Assembly (NCBI GenBank): GCA_945643825.1
Contig: CALZEZ010000048.1
Coordinates: 1-8,232, forward strand
Direction: 5' to 3'
Source: an uncultured Lachnospiraceae bacterium
Lineage (GTDB): Bacteria; Bacillota; Clostridia; Lachnospirales; Lachnospiraceae
Length of the DNA stretch: 8,232 nt
In this document: positions 1 to 6,901 of the stretch, piece after piece
Numbering within the stretch: position 1 is the first letter of the stretch
Layout: the number at the start of each line of letters is the position of its first letter
Made by a program: the position numbers and the translations under genes
The notes under the pieces: generated by a model
Seen by the model: only the letters and a program-made list of their open reading frames with translations
The model's database searches: none
Told to the model about the DNA's origin: nothing

Positions 1-1
1 T

Positions 2-1216
2 ATTGCGAAGGAGCTTGGATTCGGGGGCTATTTTGCACCTGAAACAGGTCTCGAAGCCTCGGAGGAGGAAGCCTTTGCCGCAAAGCCTGACATGGAAGAG
101 CTGCCGGAGCCCGTTGAGGAAGAAGCAGCGCCGGATGAGACAAAGCTGCCACCCGATCCGGAGGAATCGATCCCCAGAACGCAGGTGACAGAGGATGAAA
201 CAAAACAGCAGATTGTGACAACGGTCGTCACGGATGTCACAGATATTGTAGAGCACGTGATGCCGGCGATGGTATCGATCATCAATGTCTATACCGAGCA
301 GACCAGTTACTTTGGTAAGACCATCTCTGAACCGGCGCAGGCAAGCGGATCCGGGATCATTATTGGAGAGAATGAGACGGAGTTGCTCATCGCAACGAAC
401 TTCCACGTGGTGGAGCAGGCGGATTCTCTGCTCGTCACATTTGTCAATGACAAGCAGCTGGAGGCCGTTGTCAAGGGCTGTGATGTCAATATGGATCTCG
501 CAGTCATTGCGATTCCACTGACGAGTCTTGATACGGAGACAAAGGAGGCTATTGCAATTGCACAGATGGGTGATTCGGATGCCCTGTTAATCGGGGAACC
601 GGCCATTGCCATCGGCAATGCACTCGGATATGGGCAATCGGTGACAACCGGTGTTATCAGTGCGTTGAACAGACAGCTCGAGGCCTATGATGGCTCGATG
701 AGCGGTCCTTTTATACAGACGGATGCAGCGATCAATCCCGGCAATTCCGGGGGTGCACTTCTCAACGTGAGAGGGGAGCTGATTGGGATTAATTCCAATA
801 AGATCGGCGGAACCAGGATTGAGGGCATGGGCTATGCGATTCCGATTTCTGCAGCCCGGCCGATTCTGGATGAGCTGATGAGTCGTGAAACCAGAATTCG
901 TGTTCCGGCTGAGGAGCGCGGTTACATGGGAATCACCGGTGTCAATATCTCGGAGGAGGTGGCATCGAGCTACAACATGCCTCTTGGTGTCTACATCAGT
1001 CAGGTTATGGATGAATCTGCTGCTGAGGCAGCCGGTCTGAAAGAAGGAGATATCATTATAGGAATCGGTGAGGTAGAAATCGTTTCCATGGCTCAGCTCA
1101 AAAAGGAGCTGGAGTATTATCGGGTAGGTGACGTGGTAACCTTGTCCGTTATGAAGGTGGGCGATAGCAGCTATGAAAATGTTAAGATTGATTTGACCTT
1201 AGGCAGCAAACCTTAG
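2..1216 (+). CDS. HtrA/DegP-like S1C serine protease with one PDZ domain (5' partial)
   Basis: Membrane-associated quality-control protease expected to cleave misfolded proteins outside the cytoplasm. The frame is open to the left edge, so the true start lies outside; the first ATG (92) has no well-spaced ribosome site and is probably internal. Numbering from that ATG, an acidic Pro/Glu-rich linker (about 1-45) leads to a trypsin-like domain with the full triad: His105 in ATNFHVV, Asp135 in NMDLAV and Ser219 in NPGNSGGAL. A PDZ domain follows (about 277-360), with AAGLKEGDIII as its typical core. No membrane segment is visible; family members usually carry one N-terminal to this linker, so it is probably upstream. 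A clpX-like gene begins 37 bases after the stop with no terminator between, so read-through is likely, although a separate promoter candidate overlaps the 3' end. The family is clear; whether it corresponds to HtrA, HtrB or YyxA cannot be decided. Confidence 0.95.
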   Translation: MAKELGFGGYFAPETGLEASEEEAFAAKPDMEELPEPVEEEAAPDETKLPPDPEESIPRTQVTEDETKQQIVTTVVTDVTDIVEHVMPAMVSIINVYTEQTSYFGKTISEPAQASGSGIIIGENETELLIATNFHVVEQADSLLVTFVNDKQLEAVVKGCDVNMDLAVIAIPLTSLDTETKEAIAIAQMGDSDALLIGEPAIAIGNALGYGQSVTTGVISALNRQLEAYDGSMSGPFIQTDAAINPGNSGGALLNVRGELIGINSNKIGGTRIEGMGYAIPISAARPILDELMSRETRIRVPAEERGYMGITGVNISEEVASSYNMPLGVYISQVMDESAAEAAGLKEGDIIIGIGEVEIVSMAQLKKELEYYRVGDVVTLSVMKVGDSSYENVKIDLTLGSKP

Positions 1217-1222
1217 TATAGT
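1193..1222 (+). promoter_or_regulatory. Candidate sigma-A promoter for the clpX-like gene
   Basis: TTGACC (1193-1198) and TATAGT (1217-1222) each match the housekeeping consensus at five of six positions, with an 18-base spacer. They overlap the last codons of the htrA-like gene. Transcription would begin near 1229, leaving a leader of about 25 bases before the ATG at 1254. A direct repeat ACCTTAG (1196-1202 and 1210-1216) lies within the element. Called by eye; chance matches of this quality are possible. Confidence 0.45.
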
Positions 1223-1253
1223 AATAGTAGACAAATGAAAGGTAAAAATATTT

Positions 1254-2771
1254 ATGTCAGATTTTGATGAAAATAAACAGGATGGGCAGGAATACGAAGA
1301 GATTTGTTTTCTGTGCCGCAGACCCGAGAGTAAAGCCGGAAAAATGTTTCACATGCCGGGCAATCTGTGTGTCTGCGATGACTGCATGCGCAAAACAATG
1401 GATGCGATGTCACACATGGATTACACATCCATGATGAATCCTAATCTTGTTTCACAGATGTTCACGCCGGGTATGGGCAAGCCGGATACGAGTGAAGCAG
1501 AAGAGGATGATGCGAAACAGCAGATAACGGCGACCTCGACAGATACCCCGGATGGGACAGAGGAACGTGAGGATTCTGCGGATACGCCCAAGGGGCATGG
1601 CTTCCCCAATATCAGCTTCATCAACCTTGCAGATTTGCAGGGGGGCGATATGTTTGGCAGGACAAAGATCAAGAAGAAAAAGAAGGGCGAGCCTTCAAAG
1701 CCGATACTGGAGCTTAAGGATATTCCGGCTCCGCACAAGCTGAAGGAGAAGCTCGATGAGTATGTAATCGGTCAGGAACAGGCCAAGAAAATCATTTCGG
1801 TTGCCGTTTACAATCATTATAAGAGAGTAGCGACAGGCACAATGGATGACATTGAGATTGAGAAATCGAACATTCTTCTGCTTGGACCGACCGGAAGCGG
1901 TAAAACCTACCTGGTCAAGACACTGGCGAAGCTGTTAGATGTTCCGCTTGCGATTGCGGATGCGACGACGCTGACGGAAGCCGGTTATATCGGAGATGAT
2001 ATCGAGAGCGTGGTTTCAAAGCTTCTTGCTGCGGCGGATAACGACGTGGAACGTGCGGAGAGCGGCATCATCTTCATTGATGAGATTGATAAGATTGCGA
2101 AGAAGAAGAACACCACCTCCCGCGATGTGAGCGGCGAGTCGGTTCAGCAGGGAATGCTCAAGCTATTAGAGGGCGCCGAGGTGGAGGTTCCGGTTGGCGC
2201 CAACAGCAAAAACGCCATGGTACCGCTAACGACGATCAATACAAGAAATATCCTCTTTATCTGCGGTGGCGCCTTTCCTGACATCGAAGAGATTATCAAG
2301 CAGCGTTTGACGAAGACAGCGTCCATCGGATACGGAGCAACCCTGAAGGATGCTTTTGATAAGGAGAAAAATATCCTGCGGAAGGTGACTGTCGAGGATA
2401 TTCGTAAATTCGGCATGATACCGGAGTTTATCGGCAGACTTCCGATTATCTGCACGTTAGAAGGACTTAACAAGTCCATGCTGATCGATATTTTAAAAGA
2501 GCCGAAAAATGCGATCCTAAAGCAGTATCAGAAGCTGCTGGCACTCGATGAGGTGGATCTGGTTTTCTCGGAGGATGCGCTTGAGTCTATTGCCGAGAAA
2601 GCATTGGAGCGCGATACAGGCGCAAGGGCGCTTCGTGCCATAATCGAAGAATTCATGTTAGATATCATGTACGAGATTCCAAAGGATGATAACATCGGTC
2701 GCGTGACGATCACGAGGGATTATATAGAAGGAAAGGGAGCACCACTCATTGAGATGCGAGGAACAATGTAA
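1254..2771 (+). CDS. clpX: ClpX-type AAA+ protein unfoldase, variant with altered RKH and IGF loops
   Basis: ATP-dependent cytosolic unfoldase of the ClpX family, normally feeding substrates to ClpP. It is 505 residues against about 410-430 for ordinary ClpX. Order: N-terminal zinc-binding domain (Cys18, Cys21, Cys41, Cys44); a long charged, probably disordered linker (about 55-148) ending in a Lys-rich run; AAA+ module with Walker A GPTGSGKT (211-218), pore loop GYIG (244-247), Walker B IIFIDEID (272-279), arginine-finger region IPEFIGRLP (389-397) and sensor 2 GAR (456-458). Two hallmark loops differ: the RKH position reads SKN (318-320) and the ClpP-docking IGF reads IGY (358-360). The start is supported by GAAAGG (1237-1242), 11 bases upstream. 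Catalytic ATPase residues look intact, so it should be active. No clpP is visible. Probably a paralogue of a canonical clpX elsewhere, but that is inference; the symbol denotes family. Confidence 0.92.
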   Translation: MSDFDENKQDGQEYEEICFLCRRPESKAGKMFHMPGNLCVCDDCMRKTMDAMSHMDYTSMMNPNLVSQMFTPGMGKPDTSEAEEDDAKQQITATSTDTPDGTEEREDSADTPKGHGFPNISFINLADLQGGDMFGRTKIKKKKKGEPSKPILELKDIPAPHKLKEKLDEYVIGQEQAKKIISVAVYNHYKRVATGTMDDIEIEKSNILLLGPTGSGKTYLVKTLAKLLDVPLAIADATTLTEAGYIGDDIESVVSKLLAAADNDVERAESGIIFIDEIDKIAKKKNTTSRDVSGESVQQGMLKLLEGAEVEVPVGANSKNAMVPLTTINTRNILFICGGAFPDIEEIIKQRLTKTASIGYGATLKDAFDKEKNILRKVTVEDIRKFGMIPEFIGRLPIICTLEGLNKSMLIDILKEPKNAILKQYQKLLALDEVDLVFSEDALESIAEKALERDTGARALRAIIEEFMLDIMYEIPKDDNIGRVTITRDYIEGKGAPLIEMRGTM

Positions 2772-2784
2772 AATCATGCTCATA

Positions 2785-2791
2785 AGTGAGG
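2785..2791 (+). promoter_or_regulatory. Ribosome-binding site that fixes the start of the double-receiver gene
   Basis: AGTGAGG sits six bases before the ATG at 2798. The GTG at 2786 is in the same frame but is itself part of this Shine-Dalgarno sequence, so ATG 2798 is the better start. Confidence 0.75.
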
Positions 2792-2797
2792 ATAACT

Positions 2798-3724
2798 ATG
2801 AAACTCAAAGTTTTATTAGCAGGAAACAATAGAGCGCTCATACAGGAGATTTTGAGTCATCATGACAGTAACTGGGATTGTCAGAGCTGTACGACTCATC
2901 GGGTGGATCTGGAGAGTCATCTGAGCAGCTTTGTTCCGGATATCATTCTGTTCTGTCTGTTTAAGGAACCACAGGAGAACCTGTACAAGCTGCCGACGGT
3001 AGCGGAGAAGATCCGTAAACGGGATATTCAGGTAATAATCACCGGAGATCTGGTTGATTGTGATGCCTTCGAACGTTCTGCCATGGAGCTCGCGAAAAAG
3101 GTTTTAAAGAAGCCGATTTCAGCAGAGGAGATCGTGGCTGTGATCAAGGAGGAGGAGAGCACAAGGGTCCGGGAGCTTCAGCTTCTAGAGCTAAAGCAGA
3201 AGGAGGAAGAGGAGGCGAGAGCGCGCCGCGAGGAGGCAATGCGGGAGGCACAGGAGCATGCCAGACAGCGGGCCGTGCAGGAAGAAACTCTGCTCTCCAA
3301 ACGAAGAGAGATCCAGAATAAGCTGGCAAAGCAGGAGGAGCAGGCTGGTGAGGAGACACAGGAGAAGAAGAGAATTCTCACCGTCGATGATGACAGCAAC
3401 TGTCTGAAGCTGATAAAAAGCTATCTGTCGGATGATTACGACGTGGCGACTGCGATCAACGGCAAGGTGGCGATGCGCTTTTTAGAGTCCAAGAAGGTGG
3501 ATCTGGTGCTTCTCGATTACGAGATGCCGGGGGAGAGTGGAGCGCAGGTGTTAGAGAAGATCCGGGCACACGAACAGCTTAAGGATATGCCGGTGCTTTT
3601 CTTAACAGGTATCACAGCGCAGCAGAAGATTAAGGATGTGTTGGCCTATAAGCCGCAGGGCTATCTGCTTAAACCGATCAGCCGGGCAGAGCTGACGCAG
3701 GCGATAGAAAATGTATTAAAGTAA
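2798..3724 (+). CDS. Receiver-coiled coil-receiver protein with no output domain
   Basis: Cytosolic two-component-type protein of 308 residues. Residues 1-118 fold like a receiver (a hydrophobic strand near the start, PDIILF, VIITG, and KKP at 104-106), but the acidic pair is replaced by Gly-Asn-Asn (9-11) and the phospho-acceptor position is Cys53, so this half is a pseudo-receiver. Residues 119-190 form a highly charged Glu/Arg/Lys/Gln-rich coiled coil. Residues 191-308 are a complete receiver: acidic pocket Asp197/Asp198, phospho-acceptor Asp240 in LLDYEMP, Thr270 and Lys292 in LLKP. No DNA-binding, GGDEF, HD-GYP or kinase domain follows. It begins 26 bases after the clpX-like gene, so the two are almost certainly cotranscribed. 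A phosphorylation-controlled adaptor or scaffold is plausible, by analogy with the ClpXP adaptor RssB; a simple phosphate-relay protein is the alternative. No histidine kinase is in the window. Confidence 0.9.
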   Translation: MKLKVLLAGNNRALIQEILSHHDSNWDCQSCTTHRVDLESHLSSFVPDIILFCLFKEPQENLYKLPTVAEKIRKRDIQVIITGDLVDCDAFERSAMELAKKVLKKPISAEEIVAVIKEEESTRVRELQLLELKQKEEEEARARREEAMREAQEHARQRAVQEETLLSKRREIQNKLAKQEEQAGEETQEKKRILTVDDDSNCLKLIKSYLSDDYDVATAINGKVAMRFLESKKVDLVLLDYEMPGESGAQVLEKIRAHEQLKDMPVLFLTGITAQQKIKDVLAYKPQGYLLKPISRAELTQAIENVLK

Positions 3725-3729
3725 TGCAG

Positions 3730-3770
3730 ACCTCATAAATTGTACGGATAGCAGTTTATGAGGTTTTTTT
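3730..3770 (+). terminator. Intrinsic terminator after the receiver gene, overlapping the next ribosome site
   Basis: ACCTCATAAA (3730-3739) pairs perfectly with TTTATGAGGT (3755-3764) around a 15-base loop, followed by a run of seven T (3764-3770). It starts six bases past the stop of the receiver gene and ends directly against the ATG at 3771. The right arm also holds the only plausible Shine-Dalgarno (GAGG, 3760-3763) for that next gene. Confidence 0.85.
3760..3763 (+). promoter_or_regulatory. Ribosome-binding site inside a terminator stem
   Basis: GAGG lies seven bases before the ATG at 3771, and the spacer is entirely T. Because it forms part of the right arm of the preceding hairpin, it would be base-paired whenever that hairpin folds. 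Confidence 0.6.
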
Positions 3771-5462
3771 ATGGCACAGTGTACACAGGCAGTGTATTCG
3801 AATGACTATGCGGATTTTATCCTGGATGATGAGAGAGAGCAGCCGGAAGAAAATGCCTGCTACGACACAGTAGATGGAAGGTGGCGGATTGCCTATGAAC
3901 CGCGGCAGGGGAATGCCCCTATGGAGGTTGCAAGCATAGGCTACAGCCGGATTCCCGGTGTTTACGGACTGATGGCAGAGGGGACGGAGGGCTTCGAGAA
4001 AACCGGGAATTACCGCGTCGCCGGTCCACCGCTCTCACTTACAGGGACAGATGTCGTGATTGCCTTCATTGACACCGGGATAAACTATGCGGATGAGCTG
4101 TTCCGCCACAGTGATGGTACGAGCAGAATCCTGGCAATCTGGGATCAGAATGTGGAGGAGGGACCTGCCCCGGAGGGCTTTTCCTATGGCAGGGAATATA
4201 CGAGGCAGGAGATCAATCAGGCTCTACAGCAGCAGGCTCCTTACAGTGTCCTTCCCTCCCGGGATGAGAATGGACATGGCAGCGCGCTCGCCGGGGTGGC
4301 GGCGGGCCGAAACAGAGAGTTTACGGGGGCGGCGCCGGACGCAGAGCTGGTTGTTGTGAAGCTCAAGCAGGCCAAACCATATCTTAGGGAGTTTTATCTG
4401 CTGCCTGGGGACAGCGTAGCCTTTCAGGAGAACGATGTGATGCTCGCAGTGGCTTATGTGCAGCGCTTTCTTCGTAAGCTAAATCGGCCGGTGGTGATCT
4501 GTATCGGGATTGGAACCAATCAGGGAGACCACAGTGGCCAGTCACCGCTTGGACAATATCTTGACGATGTGGCAAGACAAAGAGGCATGGCAGTCGTGGT
4601 TTGCGGAGGCAATGAGGGAAATGCTGCGCATCATTTCAGAGGGGAGTTAATCAGACAGGATTACGGACAGCCTGATTTCCTTCGAAATGTTGCGGAAAGC
4701 GTTGAGATCAGGGTATCGGAGGGATGCCTTGGATTTTGCATAGAGCTTTGGGGAGCAGCGCCGGATGTCTATACCATATCGGTACAGACGCCCGGAGGGG
4801 AGCAGACCCCGCAGATTCGTTACGGGGTGAGCAGACATGTGGACTATTCGTTTGTCTTTGAGAGAAGCAGCATATCCATTGACAGTGTGTTAAGCGAAGG
4901 AAACTCGGGAGAGGAGCTGATCTTTTTCCGCATCGTGACACCTACGCCTGGTATCTGGACGGTGAAGGTGACTACCGTAGAGCCACCGCAGATCGGAATT
5001 TTCCACATGTGGCTCCCAATCGAGGGATTCATCAATGTTCCGGTATCCTTCTTAAGACCCAATCCGTATACAACACTGACAGAGCCGGCGATGACGGTCA
5101 ATACGATATCCGTATCAACGTATGATCCGATTAACAACAGCTTTTATATCAATTCAGGGCGCGGATATTCCAGAATCGGAGGCGTAAATCCACAGCTTTC
5201 AGCTCCTGGGGTTGCTGTTGCAACCGGACGTGGGACTATGACGGGCTCAGGGATTGCTGCGGCACTCGCTGCAGGTACGATAGCCCAGTTTATGCAGTGG
5301 GCAGTCGTGGAGGGAAATATTCCGCTCATCAGCAATAAGCAGCTCAAGAGTATTTTTATCCGCGGAGCGGCGAGGGAACGGGATGAGCTTTACCCGAATC
5401 GCGAGTGGGGCTATGGAAGGATGGACATCGAGGGGAGCTTTCGCGTTATTGCAGGATCCTAG
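3771..5462 (+). CDS. Csp-like subtilisin (S8) family protein, probable pseudoprotease (Ser to Gly)
   Basis: Subtilase of the clostridial CspB type, 563 residues, the usual length for the family. There is no signal peptide, so it is cytosolic or spore-associated. The N-terminal part (about 1-90), with the family motif YADFI (13-17), resembles the Csp prodomain region. The subtilase core shows Asp101 in FIDTGI, His169 in ENGHGSALAG and the oxyanion Asn281 in GGNEGN. A beta-rich insert (about 310-425) matches the jelly-roll inserted in Csp proteins. Near the C-terminus the expected MTGTS block reads MTGSG (490-494); aligned without gaps to GTSMASPHVAG, the nucleophile is Gly494 (codon GGG, 5250-5252), flanked by intact helix residues and a normal YPNREWGYGRMD tail. 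It may therefore be catalytically dead, like Clostridioides difficile CspC. Ser493, one residue earlier, could conceivably substitute, but nothing shows that. Its ribosome site lies in the upstream terminator. Confidence 0.9.
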   Translation: MAQCTQAVYSNDYADFILDDEREQPEENACYDTVDGRWRIAYEPRQGNAPMEVASIGYSRIPGVYGLMAEGTEGFEKTGNYRVAGPPLSLTGTDVVIAFIDTGINYADELFRHSDGTSRILAIWDQNVEEGPAPEGFSYGREYTRQEINQALQQQAPYSVLPSRDENGHGSALAGVAAGRNREFTGAAPDAELVVVKLKQAKPYLREFYLLPGDSVAFQENDVMLAVAYVQRFLRKLNRPVVICIGIGTNQGDHSGQSPLGQYLDDVARQRGMAVVVCGGNEGNAAHHFRGELIRQDYGQPDFLRNVAESVEIRVSEGCLGFCIELWGAAPDVYTISVQTPGGEQTPQIRYGVSRHVDYSFVFERSSISIDSVLSEGNSGEELIFFRIVTPTPGIWTVKVTTVEPPQIGIFHMWLPIEGFINVPVSFLRPNPYTTLTEPAMTVNTISVSTYDPINNSFYINSGRGYSRIGGVNPQLSAPGVAVATGRGTMTGSGIAAALAAGTIAQFMQWAVVEGNIPLISNKQLKSIFIRGAARERDELYPNREWGYGRMDIEGSFRVIAGS

Positions 5463-5584
5463 TTACAACCTTGTCAGAAAGCATTGTAAGCGGCGGGATT
5501 TTCTGCTATTCTATACCTATGCGGGCAAAGACATGCAGACAATAGGGATACAAATGCCCGTGAAAGACAAAGGAGAACTTAGAT

Positions 5585-6901
5585 ATGTTAAGAGGATGCA
5601 GCAGATGGATCTGCGGTGGTCTGGCAATGATTCTATCGGTTACAATACTGTTTCCGGGGCAGGCATTTGCCGCGGAAGCAAAGAAGAAGGATAATGCCGG
5701 TGATACGCAGAGGCTTCCACAGACCTGGATGGTAGCCCAGGACGGAACCGGACAGTTTTCGACGATTTCTGAGGCTGTTGCGCAGGCAGAAGAGGGGGAT
5801 ACCATCTGGATTTTCCCCGGAATCTATGAGGAATCGGTTCAGATGGCGGATAAGGAGCTGCAGCTTGTCGGAGTCGATCCGAGACTATGTATAATACAGA
5901 ATTGCCGTGAGGACTATTTTAATCCACCGTTAGAGGTTGCGGCAGGAAAGGTAAGTAACCTGACAATCTATGCCTATCGAGGCGATGTGACCCCGATTGG
6001 GTCCACCTCTACCAGCGTAAAGGCAGTGGAGGAGCTTGGGACAGAGATCGTGCAGGATGTTTCCGCCGTCTACGCGGGAGTCATTCCGCTTGAAGCATTT
6101 ACCGGCTATGCGGTACATATTGAGAACCGTTATTCCTATGGCAGAACGCTGACCTTCGAGAATTGTATTTTTAAGTCGGACTGCAATTATGCGGTGGGTG
6201 CAGGATTGCGCGGGGAATTTACACTGACCTTCAAGGGCTGTGAATTTCTTGCCCGTGGCTCTGCCGGAGATATCTACCTTCATGATAATATCGGAGAGTA
6301 TGGCGGTGAAACAAATGTCATCTTTGAGGATACCCTGTTTAAGACAGAGCTTGCCCCTTATTTTCTGTCCACTTATTCGGTATCCCCGGAGAACCGGGTG
6401 AATCTGACCTTCCGCAACGCAAGACTTGATGTGATTGCCTATCAGGATAAGGAGATTTACAGCGTTACCAATCTTTACACAGGACTTACGGCAGATCAGC
6501 TGCCGGATCAGATTGTTGAGAGGCTGACTCCGAATCGTACCCTTAGCTTTCTGACTGCGGCTCGTTCCATGGAAAACCCGGATCAGTACAAATCCGGCAA
6601 ACACAGCGTGACGTATCTCTGGGATACGACACTGCTTCGCACGATGTCCTGGGAGCAGGCGATTGAAGCCAAGTACAAGGAGTCTGCGCAATTTGCAGAT
6701 CGAACCAGAGCGCTGATCAATGTCTGGAACCTGGACGGACAGGTGGGACCGGCGTGGTGCGGTACGATGAATTTTTATCTGACACCGGACAGTATGTTTA
6801 ATGAATATCCGGATTTTAACTATGTTCCTCCTGTGGAGATAGTAGGTGAGCCGATAGAGGGTGAGGAGACGATATGCGTTACGCAGGACTTGCCGGATTG
6901 A
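5585..6901 (+). CDS. Secreted parallel beta-helix protein (pectinesterase-like fold)
   Basis: A 438-residue exported protein of unknown activity. A signal peptide is visible: Arg3 and Arg7, a hydrophobic core (about 11-24) and a likely cleavage after AFA (27-29). The mature protein opens with the signature of right-handed beta-helix proteins related to pectinesterases: VAQDGTGQFSTISEAV, then GDTIWIFPGIYEE (about 50-83). Repeated short beta-strand rungs such as LTFENCIF, LTFKGCEF and VIFEDTLF (about 188-255) support a solenoid. The pectinesterase catalytic motifs were not found, so binding or a structural role is as likely as catalysis. No lipobox, sortase motif or surface-layer domain was recognised. 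AAGGAG (5570-5575), nine bases before the ATG, supports the start. The 122-base gap upstream has no terminator, so cotranscription with the subtilase-like gene is possible; the lspA-like gene overlaps its last 28 bases. Confidence 0.82.
   Translation: MLRGCSRWICGGLAMILSVTILFPGQAFAAEAKKKDNAGDTQRLPQTWMVAQDGTGQFSTISEAVAQAEEGDTIWIFPGIYEESVQMADKELQLVGVDPRLCIIQNCREDYFNPPLEVAAGKVSNLTIYAYRGDVTPIGSTSTSVKAVEELGTEIVQDVSAVYAGVIPLEAFTGYAVHIENRYSYGRTLTFENCIFKSDCNYAVGAGLRGEFTLTFKGCEFLARGSAGDIYLHDNIGEYGGETNVIFEDTLFKTELAPYFLSTYSVSPENRVNLTFRNARLDVIAYQDKEIYSVTNLYTGLTADQLPDQIVERLTPNRTLSFLTAARSMENPDQYKSGKHSVTYLWDTTLLRTMSWEQAIEAKYKESAQFADRTRALINVWNLDGQVGPAWCGTMNFYLTPDSMFNEYPDFNYVPPVEIVGEPIEGEETICVTQDLPD
6863..6868 (+). 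promoter_or_regulatory. Ribosome-binding site inside the upstream gene, fixing the LspA-like start
   Basis: GAGGAG lies five bases before the ATG at 6874, within the 3' coding end of the beta-helix gene. It supports the overlapping start and suggests translational coupling. Confidence 0.75.

Noticed and set aside
92..94. ATG as the true start of the HtrA-like gene
   Set aside because: The frame is open to the window edge, the nearest purine-rich sequence is too far upstream, and family members have an N-terminal anchor not yet reached here.
1217..1253. CIRCE or CtsR heat-shock operator before clpX
   Set aside because: No TTAGCACTC/GAGTGCTAA inverted repeat and no GGTCAAA tandem repeat is present in the gap.
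2786..2788. GTG as an alternative start of the double-receiver gene
   Set aside because: It lies inside the Shine-Dalgarno sequence that is correctly spaced for ATG 2798, and receiver domains begin right after that ATG.
5383..5694. 103-codon plus-strand frame spanning the gap between the subtilase-like and beta-helix genes
   Set aside because: It overlaps the ends of both well-supported genes in another frame, has no ribosome site of its own and no recognisable motif.
5930..6691. 253-codon open frame on the minus strand opposite the beta-helix gene
   Set aside because: It is codon-in-register with the plus-strand gene, shows no recognisable domain, and the opposite strand has a signal peptide, ribosome site and a clear beta-helix signature. 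Treated as a shadow.
5585..6901. Calling the beta-helix protein an active pectinesterase or pectate lyase
   Set aside because: Only the N-terminal fold signature is visible; the catalytic Asp/Arg motifs of those enzymes were not found.
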